Positions 48,561 to 61,065 are shown, counted from the stretch's first letter. The stretch: DNA of 64,000 bases from Selaginella tamariscina (GCA_003024785.1 PUQB01000033.1:950170-1014169), one strand, 5' to 3'. Notes: generated from the letters alone by a model not told the origin. Numbers and translations: made by a program.

Positions 48561-49154
48561 AAGTTAAGTTAAGTGTGGTGCGAAACGACCTTATATTTAA
48601 TTTTCATATGTAACAGCAAGTTTATCAATATTAAGAATCATTTAGGTGTTTGATCAGATTAAGTAGTTAAATAATAATGATATACCGTACGTGCATATAT
48701 AAACCGTGTAATTGTACTTGATTTATTGCTGGATAATACATGCTCTTTCTTCCTTTAACCTTTTCATCTCTTTCTTACATACACACACTAAAAGTTAACA
48801 AGAGGCTGTTTTCCTTAAAAAATACATATTTATCTTAAAGCTAAAATACAAAAAGAACTGCTTTCAGATAAAGTAAAATGAAACATTATAAGTTAAATAA
48901 TAAAAGAATTGACATTAAGTAAAATAGTTTAAATTACCTTATTTTAATAGCATTTTATATTTCCTCACTAACATGGGTTGGAAATAAAGTCTAAGTTTAT
49001 TTCATATTTTAATAGAGCAATATACAATATTATATAATCAATTGAAATAAAATATAACCATTTATACACAGTCAATAGTAGTACACACGTTTTGTAAGGT
49101 TCGAGACAATGGCGTGTTTAATTTATAAGAGTCAATGTATAACACTGTTTTGCC

Positions 49155-50346
49155 ATGGCTGCAGGAGAGGTGAAGCTGCTATATACACTTCCAAGTCCAT
49201 TTGTACTCCGAGTTGCGGTGGCTCTAGAGCTCAAAGGTATCAACTATGAAAAGATTCCTGAGGATCTCCTAAACAAGAGCCAGATTCTGTTGGAATCCAA
49301 TCCTGTTTACAAGAAAGTTCCTGTTTTATTTCATAGAGGCAAAGCAATATGCGAGTCCTTCGTAATAATTGAGTATCTGGACGATGCATTTCCAGTACTG
49401 TTCGTATTCTTCCTGACGATCCCTATGCTCGAGCTCGCGATCGATTCTGGGCAGACTTTGTCGAGAAGAAGGTACATTGTGTGTGCGTGCGTTTATACTG
49501 GATTCCTTAAATGGTATACATTTTTATTGGAAAAATCGTAAATTCTTTTTTATATTTGTATATTCTATATTTTATATTTAAATTAGAATATCACTATCCT
49601 CGATATAAAAAATTAATAACTTTATTAAATATAAATTGAAATAAATTAAATATAAGTAGTATATTTTTGTTTTAAATCAAACACACTCTTAAATCTTAAT
49701 CATAGTTATATGTACCAAGTCTTTTTCCATACACCCATGTGATTTTACACGTGAGATTGCCCTGGTGCGTGTGTGTGAGAGAGCAGGTGACTATGCATGC
49801 ATGCATGTCGATCTCAATTATATCCACATATATGTGTAAGTATAGTCTACTTCTATTAAATAAGTATGTTGAGAGTAGATCCATATACCTTGTATAAATG
49901 AGAGGTGGTATATATTTATTAGCTCTTTAAAACTACTAGATTCATATATCATTATATGTTTTAATTTATAGAAAATTTTAACTACTTGGCAACTATTATT
50001 GCAGATGTTTAATGTGATCTTCAGCATATTTAAGGGAAACACTACCGTGATGGAGGAGCTTGTGAGCAACTGTAAGATTTTGGAGGAAGAACTGACTAAG
50101 AACAAAGACTTATGCAATCCCTATTTCGGTGGCGATAAGTTGGGATTGACTGACCTTGTGTTGCTGGCTCCTGCAATGTGGGGTGCACCATTGATTCCTG
50201 GCTCCGAACGATGCCCTAACTTGAACAAGCTTGTCTGTGCGCTTCGAAACCATCCTGTTGTGAAGTCTGTCGTTCCCGATGTGGACACACTGCAAGGCAT
50301 CATACTTGAATCCAAGCCTGTCTTCAACAAGCTCTATGGGATTTAA
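49155..50346 (+). pseudogene. Tau-class GST, copy 3 (one-base deletion in exon 1)
   Basis: Exons 49155-49471 and 50005-50346. Exon 1 is one base short at about 49395 (after DDAFP), which shifts the last 25 codons; otherwise it matches copy 1. Exon 2 is open. A single missing A is the only lesion, so this may be a real gene with a consensus error. Confidence 0.9.
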
Positions 50347-51599
50347 CTTTGAGCATTTCATCCTATGAAGATGTGTTATAAACTGAACAAAAAAATGATG
50401 AATTATTATGTTTATTACAAATTACGATCCTTTTTTCACACACACGCACCCACGCACGCACGTACACGTTTCCTTTTTAAAAGCAAGTGGAGCACTACAT
50501 CTTTACGAAGGATCAGAAACATCCAAATTGTTTTTAAGTGGAGCACTATATGTTTCTGCTGGGGATCGATCATAAAGAAGCTTGTGGGTACTAGTCTACG
50601 GTACACACGTGGAACCACCCTCCTGTATATAATCATTTAGAAGGAAATAGGTTTCTATAGTATAATTCCGGCATTTCTAACTACACAAATTAATTGATCT
50701 TAAAGCCATTGGCTTAATAAATGATACGATTCGATGTGAAATGGTGAAATTTTAGATTCAGTATAATTTCACATACATTTAAACTCTTAATAATAATAAT
50801 AATAATTTTACATATTCATTAATATGACACCTTCCACAGTTTCATATTTATTAATAAAATATTAAATAATACCTAATAAATATTAATAATGTTTTAAAAC
50901 ATATTTCAGCAGGTCACATTAATTAAATTTATTCATATATAAGAAAAAGCATTAAAAATATATTCTGTTAATTTAAATAATATTAAAAAAAATAATTAAT
51001 AAAATATCAAAAATCATATAAAGTTTTTGAATAAGTTTAGAAAAAGTAGATTAATGAGTACAAAGTTAATATAAAATATAAAATTACTTAGTTAACTTAA
51101 AATTAAAACTACACTTAATACTAATTTGACTTGTATATTCTTTTATTTAATACTTTTAAGTTCCTAGAAGATTCTATATTCGATCTGTGACACATGTTAG
51201 TAAATGCTAATAATGTGGATTCGATTATGTTAAGTTAATAAATAATACATTATTGTTCTCAATGAATAGTAAGTGTACCAAATCAAAAACATTGAAAATT
51301 AATATCTATAAAATTGTTGTGTGTTGGTTAGATATCATGCTATCAACTAAAATATGTTGAAAATTTGTGTTTATATCTCATTCACATCTCTAAGATCCCC
51401 AAGTAAGATTTGAAAAGCTCCCTTTTGAAAATAGTGTCAAACGTATCCAGACTAAGTATTATTTATTTAAACACTGTTTACAACCATTGAATATGTCTTA
51501 ATTACAAATGATCAAAATATATCTCAAAGTTTGTGATTAGCTAAATAAACACTTGAAAAACAATATTATTGTTTGATATTTGATGTAGCAGCGCCACGA
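50347..51599. other. Convergent intergenic region between GST3 and GMC3
   Basis: AT-rich, with (ATA)n near 50791 and (CA)/(CG) tracts near 50437. Mirror of 32986-34528. No gene seen. Confidence 0.6.
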
Positions 51600-52566
51600 T
51601 CTAACTTACATTTCGTTACTCCAATGTACCTATATTAAAGTATGAGCGTGTGCGTGCGTGCGTGTGCGTGTGTGTATGTGTGTTGTATGAGAAAATAAAG
51701 TGCTGCCTTCCAAGCATCATAATGGTGGCCTGGGGATTCGTTCCAGGCGAAAACTCAAAAGTAGAACCATCAACCACACGCAAGCCACTTGTTCCAACGA
51801 CGATGTAATTTGAATTTAAAACTTGCCCAACTACACAACCACCGTGGTAATGCCATATAGTAGTAAGATTTCTTCTGCAGAAGTTAGCTATGGTAGCGTT
51901 TATGCTCCCATAGAACGCTCGATTTCTTCTATTTGGCGTGCCTATTGTTCCTCCAGAGGGTAGAGTTAAGTTTTGATACACAAATGGTTGAAATGAGCTG
52001 CCAGCAACACTTCCTCCATCCTGTTCACCCCAGATATACAAGTCTCTAAGTCTCTTGGGTTACTGAAGTAAATAAACATGATTAGTGTATCATCCTTAAC
52101 ATTTCTGGTTTTCAAAACCAACTGGCCAATTGAGAAGGGACCTGCCACCTTTAACATTAGCACCTTGTGTAAACCGGTTAGATGCAATATAGCAATGCCA
52201 CTCGCTGCTTCAATATGGTTACCAAGCAATGATGTAATCCCCTCCACCCGGGCTAAAGAAGACTCGACATGGACGGGGATGGAAAGCTTACCATTGCAGC
52301 TGGGTTATCTCCCAACCCAAGGTGTGAGTTTGATCCCCATAGTCCTTAACTCGCTTGCAGGTCCAATCCCACTCAAGAGAAGCAACTGTGGACTTCCGAT
52401 TGTGCCGGCAGACAGAATCACCTCGCTGCTAACCTTCGTGTTGAGAAGAGCTGTACGTTGTCGTCCGAACTGATCTGTGTATTTAACCCCGTACGCCCTT
52501 GGACGACCCACTCCTGCATATAGTTATGTGAATTTGGAACAATATGAGTTGAGCTTCAGCATGCAG
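51600..52566 (-). pseudogene. GMC oxidoreductase, copy 3 (5' truncated, several frameshifts)
   Basis: Retains exon 3 ([55 protein letters not shown]) and about 30 bases of exon 2. It stops at 52566, where repeat R begins, so the signal peptide and the FAD motif are gone. Inside exon 3 there are deletions after TPWVG, near HVESS, near FTQGAT and at the small last exon. Confidence 0.88.
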
Positions 52567-53058
52567 CACTGTTTGGCTCTAAGATTTTCTGGATAAAATT
52601 CAGTAAAAATCTCCTCATCTTTTGTGATATTCATATATATTATTAATGTCTTCAGTGTATTGAAAAAAGGTAGGAGGGACCTCAATCATTATCACATTCA
52701 CCAATAACGTATGCTGGATGATTTTGAGGTAAGAAGACATGCATTTTTGTCATTTTAATTATTTTAAAATTATTTATTTTTTAAATTTGGTAACTCTAAT
52801 AAACATTGTTTGTCCCTACTATAGTTCATGCAATGCGTTTTGGATGTTGACGATACATTCTCATTTAATAACAAATTATAACAAATAATAAAATTGACAA
52901 AGCTCCTTTGTATCTAGATTTTAATGTGATTTCACACTACAATGTGAAAATTTACAACAGTATCCATTTTATGTTAGGCCTTAACAGGAAGTTAGTCAAG
53001 GCGAAGAGACTCGTTCTTGTTAGTGCTCAACACTCAAAGGACTATGACACTAATAAAA
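52567..53058 (+). repeat. Dispersed repeat R, fullest copy, truncating GMC3
   Basis: First half matches 25073-25275 on the same strand; second half matches 19000-19310 inverted. The junction with GMC3 exon 2 is at 52566/52567. No coding potential. Confidence 0.75.
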
Positions 53059-55440
53059 AACACACTATATATAAATTGATAACAAGCTTTTTCCTTTCTC
53101 TAACATGGAATTTAAAGAGGAGCTTAATGTTGTTAAATTGATGTCTTACAACTTCTAAATTCTTGAAGCCTCCATTTTTGGTTTGAGATTTGAGAATGAA
53201 GAGCCTCTACCAAGATTCACAAATTCTATAAGGTAGATAAATTAACTTTTTAGCATGGTGCATCGACCCTCCACATATAAATAAGTTACAAGATTCAGCA
53301 CTATGATGTACAACTGATAGTTAAGTGTTTTTTAATAAGTCTATTTAGAAGGGTAAATGGGGAACAAACATCTCAACAATGAGAAGAGCTTACTTTAAAT
53401 ATGTAACAAGTTTTTAGTTGGAGAAAGTTATGCTGTCGTCATTTATAAAAGAAAAATGATATAACTTATATCTCAACCAAAGTTTTGGGTGGTACAAGGG
53501 GTTTGTATGTTAACACAAACAAAATTAACAGTGGATTTGATGTTAGAGTGAAGGTATATTCTAGTTTTGTAAGTTTAAATTATATTATCACAATGTTAAT
53601 GTGTCCTTTCATGGCCTTTGTAAAGCCTTGACCTCAATAGAAAATACCCTACACCATGTCTCAACAGTCCTCGACACCAAGGATAGTCAAGGCTCCACAA
53701 AAAGTATGAAAGGTCCTTCTATTTCAATGACATTCCATCGTTGGTATTGAGGATGGGATGTCCCTTTTAAACATGACGAAAGGGTGTTTGCATGGTGATG
53801 CTTCTATAAACACCTCTTGTAAATCTTGACACAATCATTTATATACTTTCATTTGTTTTATCTATTAATTAAGTAAACTCCAATTTCAACATTAAGAATG
53901 TCATTGTTTCAATTTATCTACATAATTTATGTCTTTCACGTGTAGATTGTGAATTTGGGTTGTTAGTGATAATATAAAGAGAAATTAAGTGAAATGAAAT
54001 TGAATTTCAATATCATAATGGATGAACCACATTACACTAGAGTAATTAATGGTCTTATATGTAAATTTTTATATACGATAATTATAAAAATACTTATTTA
54101 AGAAATGTCACATGAAACGAGATGAAAAAAATTGAGGGCACTCATCAACTTTATCATAATGCAATCGACAAAGTCAAAAATTTTATCATTAACTTGTTTA
54201 TGAAGACATAAGGTCTTGTGTTGTCATGTGTAAGATTCAAAAGGCATGTTATAAATAATGATTTATACGATGGTTTATTATGTGAAAAAGACATTAACGG
54301 ATGCATAAAGGACAACCCTAAACCACATGAGGAAACACGTGAGAGCGATGGTAGTTATGAGAAAGAAGAGGGAACGACAAGTGATAAAGATGCTTCCGAT
54401 TAATAAATAAATGATGACATTATTTTGGAGTAGTTCAATTCAAACTTAAAGAAGGAATTCAAAATCACCTCTTTCGCTCAATACATAAATTTTTTTTTAA
54501 TATTAACGGTCGAGCCAAGTGAAAAGACACTATCTCTATATCTAAGTCAAAAAGCAAAAGAAAGAAGAATCATTGATATAGACTAATCGAAAATAAATTT
54601 TATAATAACCAAAATACGCATGGAGAATAATTAAAAAGATTTATAAGAAAATACATAAGAAGAATCAAGAAAAAGGTTTTAATAATTATTAGTTTTGTTA
54701 AGGAGACAACAATTAAAGGTGTTGATAACTTCACAACCGTTAGAAAGAGTGGTAGAGAAAGGGGTATACCTTATCAAAAATTAAAAAGAAATTAAGAACT
54801 TTACTTTATTATTTTTGAACACATGTATAATTTGTTGGGACGAAGGATTTTTAAAAGGTAATTATCATATACATAAATGTGCATTCCCACCCTTGGCACT
54901 AAGAATGGGGATTAGTTTGTGAAAGTAAAAAATCCTTAACATATCGGTGCTTATTACATCTTCGGTGCGAAGGATGGTTGAAGTCGAAAACAGACTTCAT
55001 AGAGGTGCATCAATCATCCATGGTCTACAATGCCAAAATTTGTTTTGAATCAGCAGTAGCATAAAACAAAAGTAATTTATTACATCTATATTAGCATCTA
55101 TTTAACAATTCTTTTTTTTTTTATTTTTTTATACAATGTGAGTTTATTAGCCCAAATATCCTTGCCAACGTAATGTAGCTGTGCAAAGTATATTTATATG
55201 CCATAACGATGTGCTCGACACCCCTCCACATCAAGGATAACATTTTATATGGATTTTATATAATTCACTTCTCATTTCATAGGATTCATTACCTTTGTAC
55301 GGATTTGTACGGATTTGTACGAAATTGTAGGGCAGCATGCACGTTAGACGCACTAATGTAATATTGTTATATATATATTATCAATACACAAAAATATTCG
55401 AATATACCAATACTTAGGCGCACAGGAAGTTTGGTCCCTA
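53058..55440. repeat. Spacer of the right arm
   Basis: Mirror image of 30560-32632. Contains a small frame at 54218-54403 rich in acidic residues (ETRESDGSYEKEEGTTSDKD) that I do not recognise. No other gene seen. Confidence 0.7.
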
Positions 55441-55489
55441 AAATAGAACTTCTTAATGTGTTAGTTGAACAATACTCAAGGTCTCAACA

Positions 55490-57232
55490 ATGCGGCAAAT
55501 TCTTGCTCTCCTCCTGTTAGTCGTGGGCATCGGTAAGTACTAACTGATCATTTTAAAAAGATCTCACTTATTTGTACATATAGCTGTTAGTACACAACCA
55601 AGTGAACATTTAAAGGAGGCAAATACTTATTCACCTTCAATACTATATGATTATATAATTGTGGGAGGAGGCACTGCCGGTTGCCCTTTAGCAGCCACGT
55701 TGTCACAGAGATTCAAAGTTCTTCTTCTGGAGCGCGGAGGCTCGCCATATGGAAACCCAAATATTACCTTGAGAGACAACTTCAGTGCAAATTACATTAA
55801 CCAAGGCACACAGACACCAGTCCAAGCTTTTGTCTCAACAGAGGGCGTCCCAAATGTTCGCGCTCGAGTTTTAGGAGGAGGGACATCAATAAACCTTGGT
55901 TTCTACAACCGTGCGAGTCCACAGACTATAAGTCAGATGGGATTAGATCAGACACTAGTTAATTCTTCTTTTCAGTGGGTTGAGCAAGTTTTGGTATCAT
56001 TTCCTAATCTTGGACCTTATCAGTCTGCATTTAGAAGTTCCTTGCTTGAAGCCGGAGTGACACCCGATAACGGTGCAAGTTATGACTTCCAACCTGGTAC
56101 ACAAACAGGTGGCTCCATTTTTAACAACCAAGGTGTTAGAAGGCCAGCTTCGAATTTGTTCGTTTACGCAAACTGGAACAATTTAGTCGTTCTGCTCCAT
56201 GCTGAAGCTCAACTCATATTGTTCCAAGGTTTGCTACTATAGAATGTTGTAATCACAAATTTGCGTAATTATATGCAGGAGTCGGTCGTCCAAGGGCTTA
56301 CGGGGTTAAATACACAGATCAGTTCGGACAACAACGTACAGCTCTTCTCAACTCGAAGGTTAGCAGCGAGGTGATACTGTCTGCCGGCGCAATCGGAAGT
56401 CCACAGTTGCTTCTCTTGAGTGGAATTGGACCTGCAAGAGAGTTAAGGACTATGGGGATCAAACTCACACTCGAATCACCTTGGGTTGGGAAGAACGTAA
56501 GAGATAATCCAGCTGCAACGGTAAGTTTTCCTTCCCCGTCGCATGTCGAGTCTTCTTCAGCCCAGGTAGTGGGGATTACATCATTGTTTGGTAACTATAT
56601 TGAAACAGCGAGTGGCATTGCTATATCACGTCTAACCGGTTTTACACAAGGTGCTACTGTTATAGAAAAGGTGGCAGGTCCCTTCTCAATTGGCCAGTTG
56701 GTTTTGAAAACCAGAAATGTTAAGGATGATCCACTAATCACGTTTAATTACTTCAGTAACCCAAGGGACTTAGAGACTTGTATATCTGGGGTGAACAGGA
56801 TCGAGGAAGTGTTGCTGGCAAGCTCTTTTCAACCATTTGTGTATCAAAACTTAACTCTTCCCTCTGGAGGAACAATAGGAGCGCCAAATAGAAGAAATCG
56901 AGCGTTCTATGGGAGCATAAACGCTACCATAGCTAACTTCTGCAAAAGAAATCTTACTACTATATGGCATTACCACGGTGGTTGTGTAGTTGGGCAAGTT
57001 TTAGATTCAAACTACAACGTTGTTGGAACAAGTGGTTTGCGTGTGGTTGACGGCTCTACTTTTGAGTTGTCGCCTGGGACGAATCCTCAGGCCACCGTTA
57101 TGATGCTTGGAAGGTAGTACTCTATTTTCTCATACAACACACACAAACGCACACGCACACGCACACACATTGCTCATACTTTAATATAGGTACATTGGAG
57201 TGAAAATTCTGTCTGAACGAACTGTAAGTTAG
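55490..57232 (+). CDS. GMC oxidoreductase, HOTHEAD/(R)-mandelonitrile lyase-like, copy 2 (open)
   Basis: Exons 55490-55532, 55584-56228, 56279-57113 and 57190-57232 give 521 residues with all junctions in phase; the family is usually 550-590. The signal peptide MRQILALLLLVVGIA points to the secretory route. FAD binding: YDYIIVGGGTAGCPLAA, with an acidic residue ending the second strand (VLLLERGG). The GMC signature 2 is [16 protein letters not shown]. At the active site the first histidine motif WHYHGGC is present, and the second position reads GTNPQATVMMLGR, Asn rather than His. Members include hydroxynitrile lyases that release cyanide and aldehyde from cyanohydrins, and HOTHEAD, involved in cuticle formation; sequence alone does not decide. 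The 50-base intron 2 is unusually short. The only open copy of four. Confidence 0.9.
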
Positions 57233-58437
57233 ATCGTGGCGCTGCTACATAAAATATCAAACAATAATATTTATTTTTCAAATGTTTATGTTAACTAATC
57301 ACAAACTTGAGATATATTTTTATCATTTTTAATTAATAAAAGATGTCTAAGCCGATGTTTTAACATTGTAAACAGTGTTTAAATACATAGGATACGTTTG
57401 ACACTATTTTCAAACGGGAGCTTTTCAAATCTTACTTACTTCCGTATCTTAAAAGATATAAACACAAATTTCAACAGTTTTGAGTTGATACAACCAACAC
57501 ATATACACCCACAGTAATTATATTTAATTTGGTGAACTTACTATCTATTGACAACAATAATGTATTATTAACTTACATAAGCGAATCCACATTGTTCTGG
57601 ATAAGATGGAATAAGAAACATTTGAATACAGAATATTCTAGGAATTTAGGTCTATGTGTAAAAGTAATAAACACTAGTATGATTCAGAAAAATTCAAATT
57701 TAGAACATAACAATTAGTATGACTTGCACTAATTAAGAGAGCTTCTTAAACTTGTAATTTACCAAATATAATGTGAGCCACATTATTAAAAAATCATAAT
57801 AATTATGATAATTATATTATGATAATACCATGTTTGATACGATTACGTGTTTCATATAATTTTCTTAATAAAAGGTTTTCAAACGCAAGAAGAACCTTTT
57901 ATTATAAATAATATAAATCACTTAAATTGATTTAAGATCACACTAATCATAAAATTATTAAAATGTACTAAATAACTATTTATTATTAGTGTATAGAGAA
58001 GTATCTGTACGTAAGGCAAAGAGAGACTATGGAGGGGTACGTGCCACATGTTACATGTATATGCATGTCTACATGTATATATGTGTATGTGTGTGTATGC
58101 ATGCATTTGAAGTTCTTGCAATATCTATAACAAACTTGTCCGATACCTGTTACAGTGTAGACTCTGTAGAGAAAATACCTTTAGATAAAAGCCCATATAT
58201 CTAATGTGCACAATATATACATATATATACTATATAGTTCAACGTCTCTGCCGTATATCATTCCATTTATTAAGGCATTTTCAAACACAATGATTTTTTT
58301 TTTCCTGAAATATGAATAATTATCTGCAATAATTGTGCTGGTAAGAACCTTTGTTGTATAAATCTCAGGCTAAATTTATTCATAATAAACAATAAACAAG
58401 CATTTTTTTTCTTTGTTCAGTTTATAACAGCTCAAAT
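57233..58437. other. Convergent intergenic region between GMC2 and GST4
   Basis: AT-rich mirror of 27378-28822 with (TG)n near 58080-58096. No gene seen. Confidence 0.6.
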
Positions 58438-59012
58438 TTAAATCCCATAGAGCTCGTTGAAGACAGGCTTGGATTCAAGAATGATGCCTTGCAGTGTGTC
58501 CAGATCGGGAATGACAGACTTCACAACGGGATGGTTTCGAAGCGCACAAACAAGCTTGTTCAAGTTAGGGCATTGTTCAGAGCCAGGAATCAATGGTGCA
58601 CCCCACATTGCAGGAGCCAGCAACACAAGGTCACTCAATCCCAACTTGTCACCACCGAAATAGGGATTGCATAATTCTTTGTTCTTAGTCAGTTCTTCCT
58701 CCAAAATCTTACAGTTGCTCACAAGATCCTCCATCACGGTAGCGTTTCCCTTAAATATGCTTATGATCACATTAAACATCTGCAATAATAGTTGCCAAGT
58801 AGTTAAAATTTTCTATAAATTAAAACATATAATGATATATGAATCTCGTAGTTTCTAAAGAGCTAACACCTCTCATTTATACAAGGTATATGGATCTTTC
58901 TAAATATACTCTTAGTCTATACTTACACGATATAATTGAGATCGTAGGCATAACATACACAAACACATGCATGCGTGCATAGTCACCTGCTCTCTCACAC
59001 ACACACCAGGGC
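58438..59012 (-). pseudogene. Tau-class GST, copy 4 (exon 2 and part of the intron only)
   Basis: Exon 2 (58779-58438) is open and carries GSEQCPN like GST1. The intron is recognisable as far as about 59012, then homology stops; exon 1 is missing. Compared with the left arm, about 1.4 kb, including exon 1 and the copia tail, is absent between here and the short match at 59085-59135. Confidence 0.9.
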
Positions 59013-60881
59013 AATCGCACGGACTATCCACATGAGCTGAGAACGGGGTTATAGTCAGCTATACAAAAGTCTCAAAGGAGCTTTTGGATATGTGGTTTGC
59101 ATGATGGCCATAGTTCCCTTGAAATTGTCCATATTCACCTTCATGTCGAGATATTATGTGGTATAAATTTTGTCATGTTTGAAAAATGGTGGAGCATAGC
59201 AATGGTCCTCATTTCCTTATCTTCTCTGCAATTATCCTTTAATTGTTATAAGGTGGTCCACTGTTGAACATCCAAGATAGACACTCACGTGTCCTCCAGC
59301 GTGTTTCTCATGTTGTTCTCCCCATGTTGTGAGACATGCTTCGACGAGTCTTGAGATTAACTTTGCAAAGGTAAAACAACTATCGTATAATTACATTAAA
59401 TCCGTAAGATTTTGGTATATTAATAAGAAAATATACTAAATAACATTTCATAGGTGTTCTACAGTATATAAAGGTAAAGAAGACCCATTCATTAATGTTA
59501 AGGACCAACATGTACAATACTTGAGACCCTCACAAAACCACTGGACCGCTCTCCAAAAGCTTATCCACACCATATCTATATTAGTTATTTCCTCTTCTTA
59601 AGAGAATATCAATATATACATACTCAATTAGTCATATATCATTAACCTCTTTGTATACCCATAAAGAATTTACTTGGCCTCATTCCTTGTGAGTATTCTA
59701 TTTAATTCTGTAACATGAAACATTGGCTGCACCTTCACTTCTTTTGATAAATGTAACCAATATGTAACCTTATAAATATGTTCCAAAATGTCATAAACAC
59801 CTATATAGATAGGAGATAACTTATCATTGTGTCTTTTTTATAAGGTCACAATAGTGTTCTATTTTATATGTGTGATAAATATTAATTCAAGATATACATA
59901 ATTTTCCATTTGGAACTCTAAGAAGCTTTTGTGCTTAATAAAGTTGATTTTTATAGAAATTTTGAATGTTCTTAAATTCAACACTCAGATCTCTAGTTTC
60001 GTTATCCATTTTATCCTAGGCTTTTTTATTTACTAACACCAACTCAAAAGCTATCTTGAGATGTGATTCGAACCTAGCGTAGTACATATTCATCCCAATC
60101 CCATTGTATTGGCTATTGTTGTAGATACATCATAACTAACTCTAATGCATTCACATTTTTTCATAAGGAAACTAACTTGACAAATTTTGTCAACTTGTTT
60201 ATAATGACCCACACTATTCATTTTACTTGTATGTCCTTGGCAAATGAGTGATAAAGTTCATAAAGATACTTCTCATCACTTGTTGGAATAGGGCAAATGG
60301 TACTAATAGCCCACTTAGTTGTCACAAGTCCTACAATACGATATCAATTTTCATATTCCTTTAATAGAACCTTAGATCAACTCAAAGTTTCCCTCACCCC
60401 CTTCCCCAAGTGATTAGCTTTTGAATAATCATGATGGAAATATAATACTTGATTGTTCAAATGGTTAGTAAAGAACTTTATCTTGAAATAAGTAAACTAT
60501 CCTCTGAGCTTATACACCTCGACATCTTATGCTTAAGCACATTGAATTACCTCACTAAACTCACTAACCATCTTTATCAATGCATTACAAAATATGTTTG
60601 GAATTCTTTAACCACTTTGGCTTTCCTTGATGCATGAGAAAGCATATGTCATTATGTGTGAATGAATATACCAAATGCTTATGATTTATAAACACCTTGA
60701 AACTTGCACCATAAAAATAGTGCCTTCAAATTCATAATGCATTAACAATAGCCAGTAATTCTTATTCATAAATCGAGTATTATGGCTTCGTAAGATTTAA
60801 AGTGTGACTCTCATAAGCAATACATTTTCTTTCTTGCATTAATTACAGCTCCAATGGCCACTCCACTAGCACCACACAATA

Positions 60882-61065
60882 TAGTAGAACCTGTATAAAT
60901 TAAACACGTTGGGACTGGAAAAAATATTTAATTTAGAGAGGGTTTTAAATAAGAAGGCAGAACACAATAGCATACAATAATATATATATACAGTGGGACC
61001 ATGATTTTTATTTAATTTAAAGAGGGTTTTAATTATATACAGGTTTTAATTTAGACAGGTTACTG
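60882..61065. mobile_element. Emigrant/pogo-type MITE, 184 bp, inside gypsy copy B
   Basis: Ends TAGTAGAACCTGTATAAATTA and, complemented, CAGTAACCTGTCTAAATTA, close to the CAGTAAAACCTCTATAAATT ends of Emigrant MITEs. Flanked by TA at 60880-60881 and 61066-61067. The allelic position in copy A (CACAATACTAAGTCAT, about 20934) is an empty site. Confidence 0.8.

Larger units (their letters stand above)
43891..48590 (+). mobile_element. PIF/Harbinger DNA transposon, 4.7 kb, both ends and both genes present
   Basis: Terminal inverted repeats of about 31 bases: left GGGTCGTTTTGCACCACACT... and the right end, complemented, the same with one mismatch and lacking the first G. Flanked by TTA at 43888-43890 and 48591-48593, the three-base target duplication typical of Harbinger. 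Inside are a Myb/trihelix-type ORF1 and a DDE transposase, both on the plus strand, the usual two-gene layout. Near-identical ends and few lesions suggest recent activity. Confidence 0.9.
48846..59135. repeat. Right arm of the roughly 10-kb inverted repeat (partner 25265-36035)
   Basis: Contains GST3(+), GMC3(-), repeat R and spacer, GMC2(+) and GST4(-). In mirror order GST3 pairs with GST2, GMC3 with the GMC fragment, GMC2 with GMC1 and GST4 with GST1. The pairing is confirmed by GSERCPN in GST2/GST3 and GSEQCPN in GST1/GST4. Homology in the outer end breaks at about 59012, inside the GST intron, and resumes briefly at 59085-59135. Confidence 0.85.

Noticed and set aside
54218-54403. Acidic 61-codon frame in the right spacer
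   Set aside because: The matching left spacer does not keep the frame; likely a decayed transposon piece.
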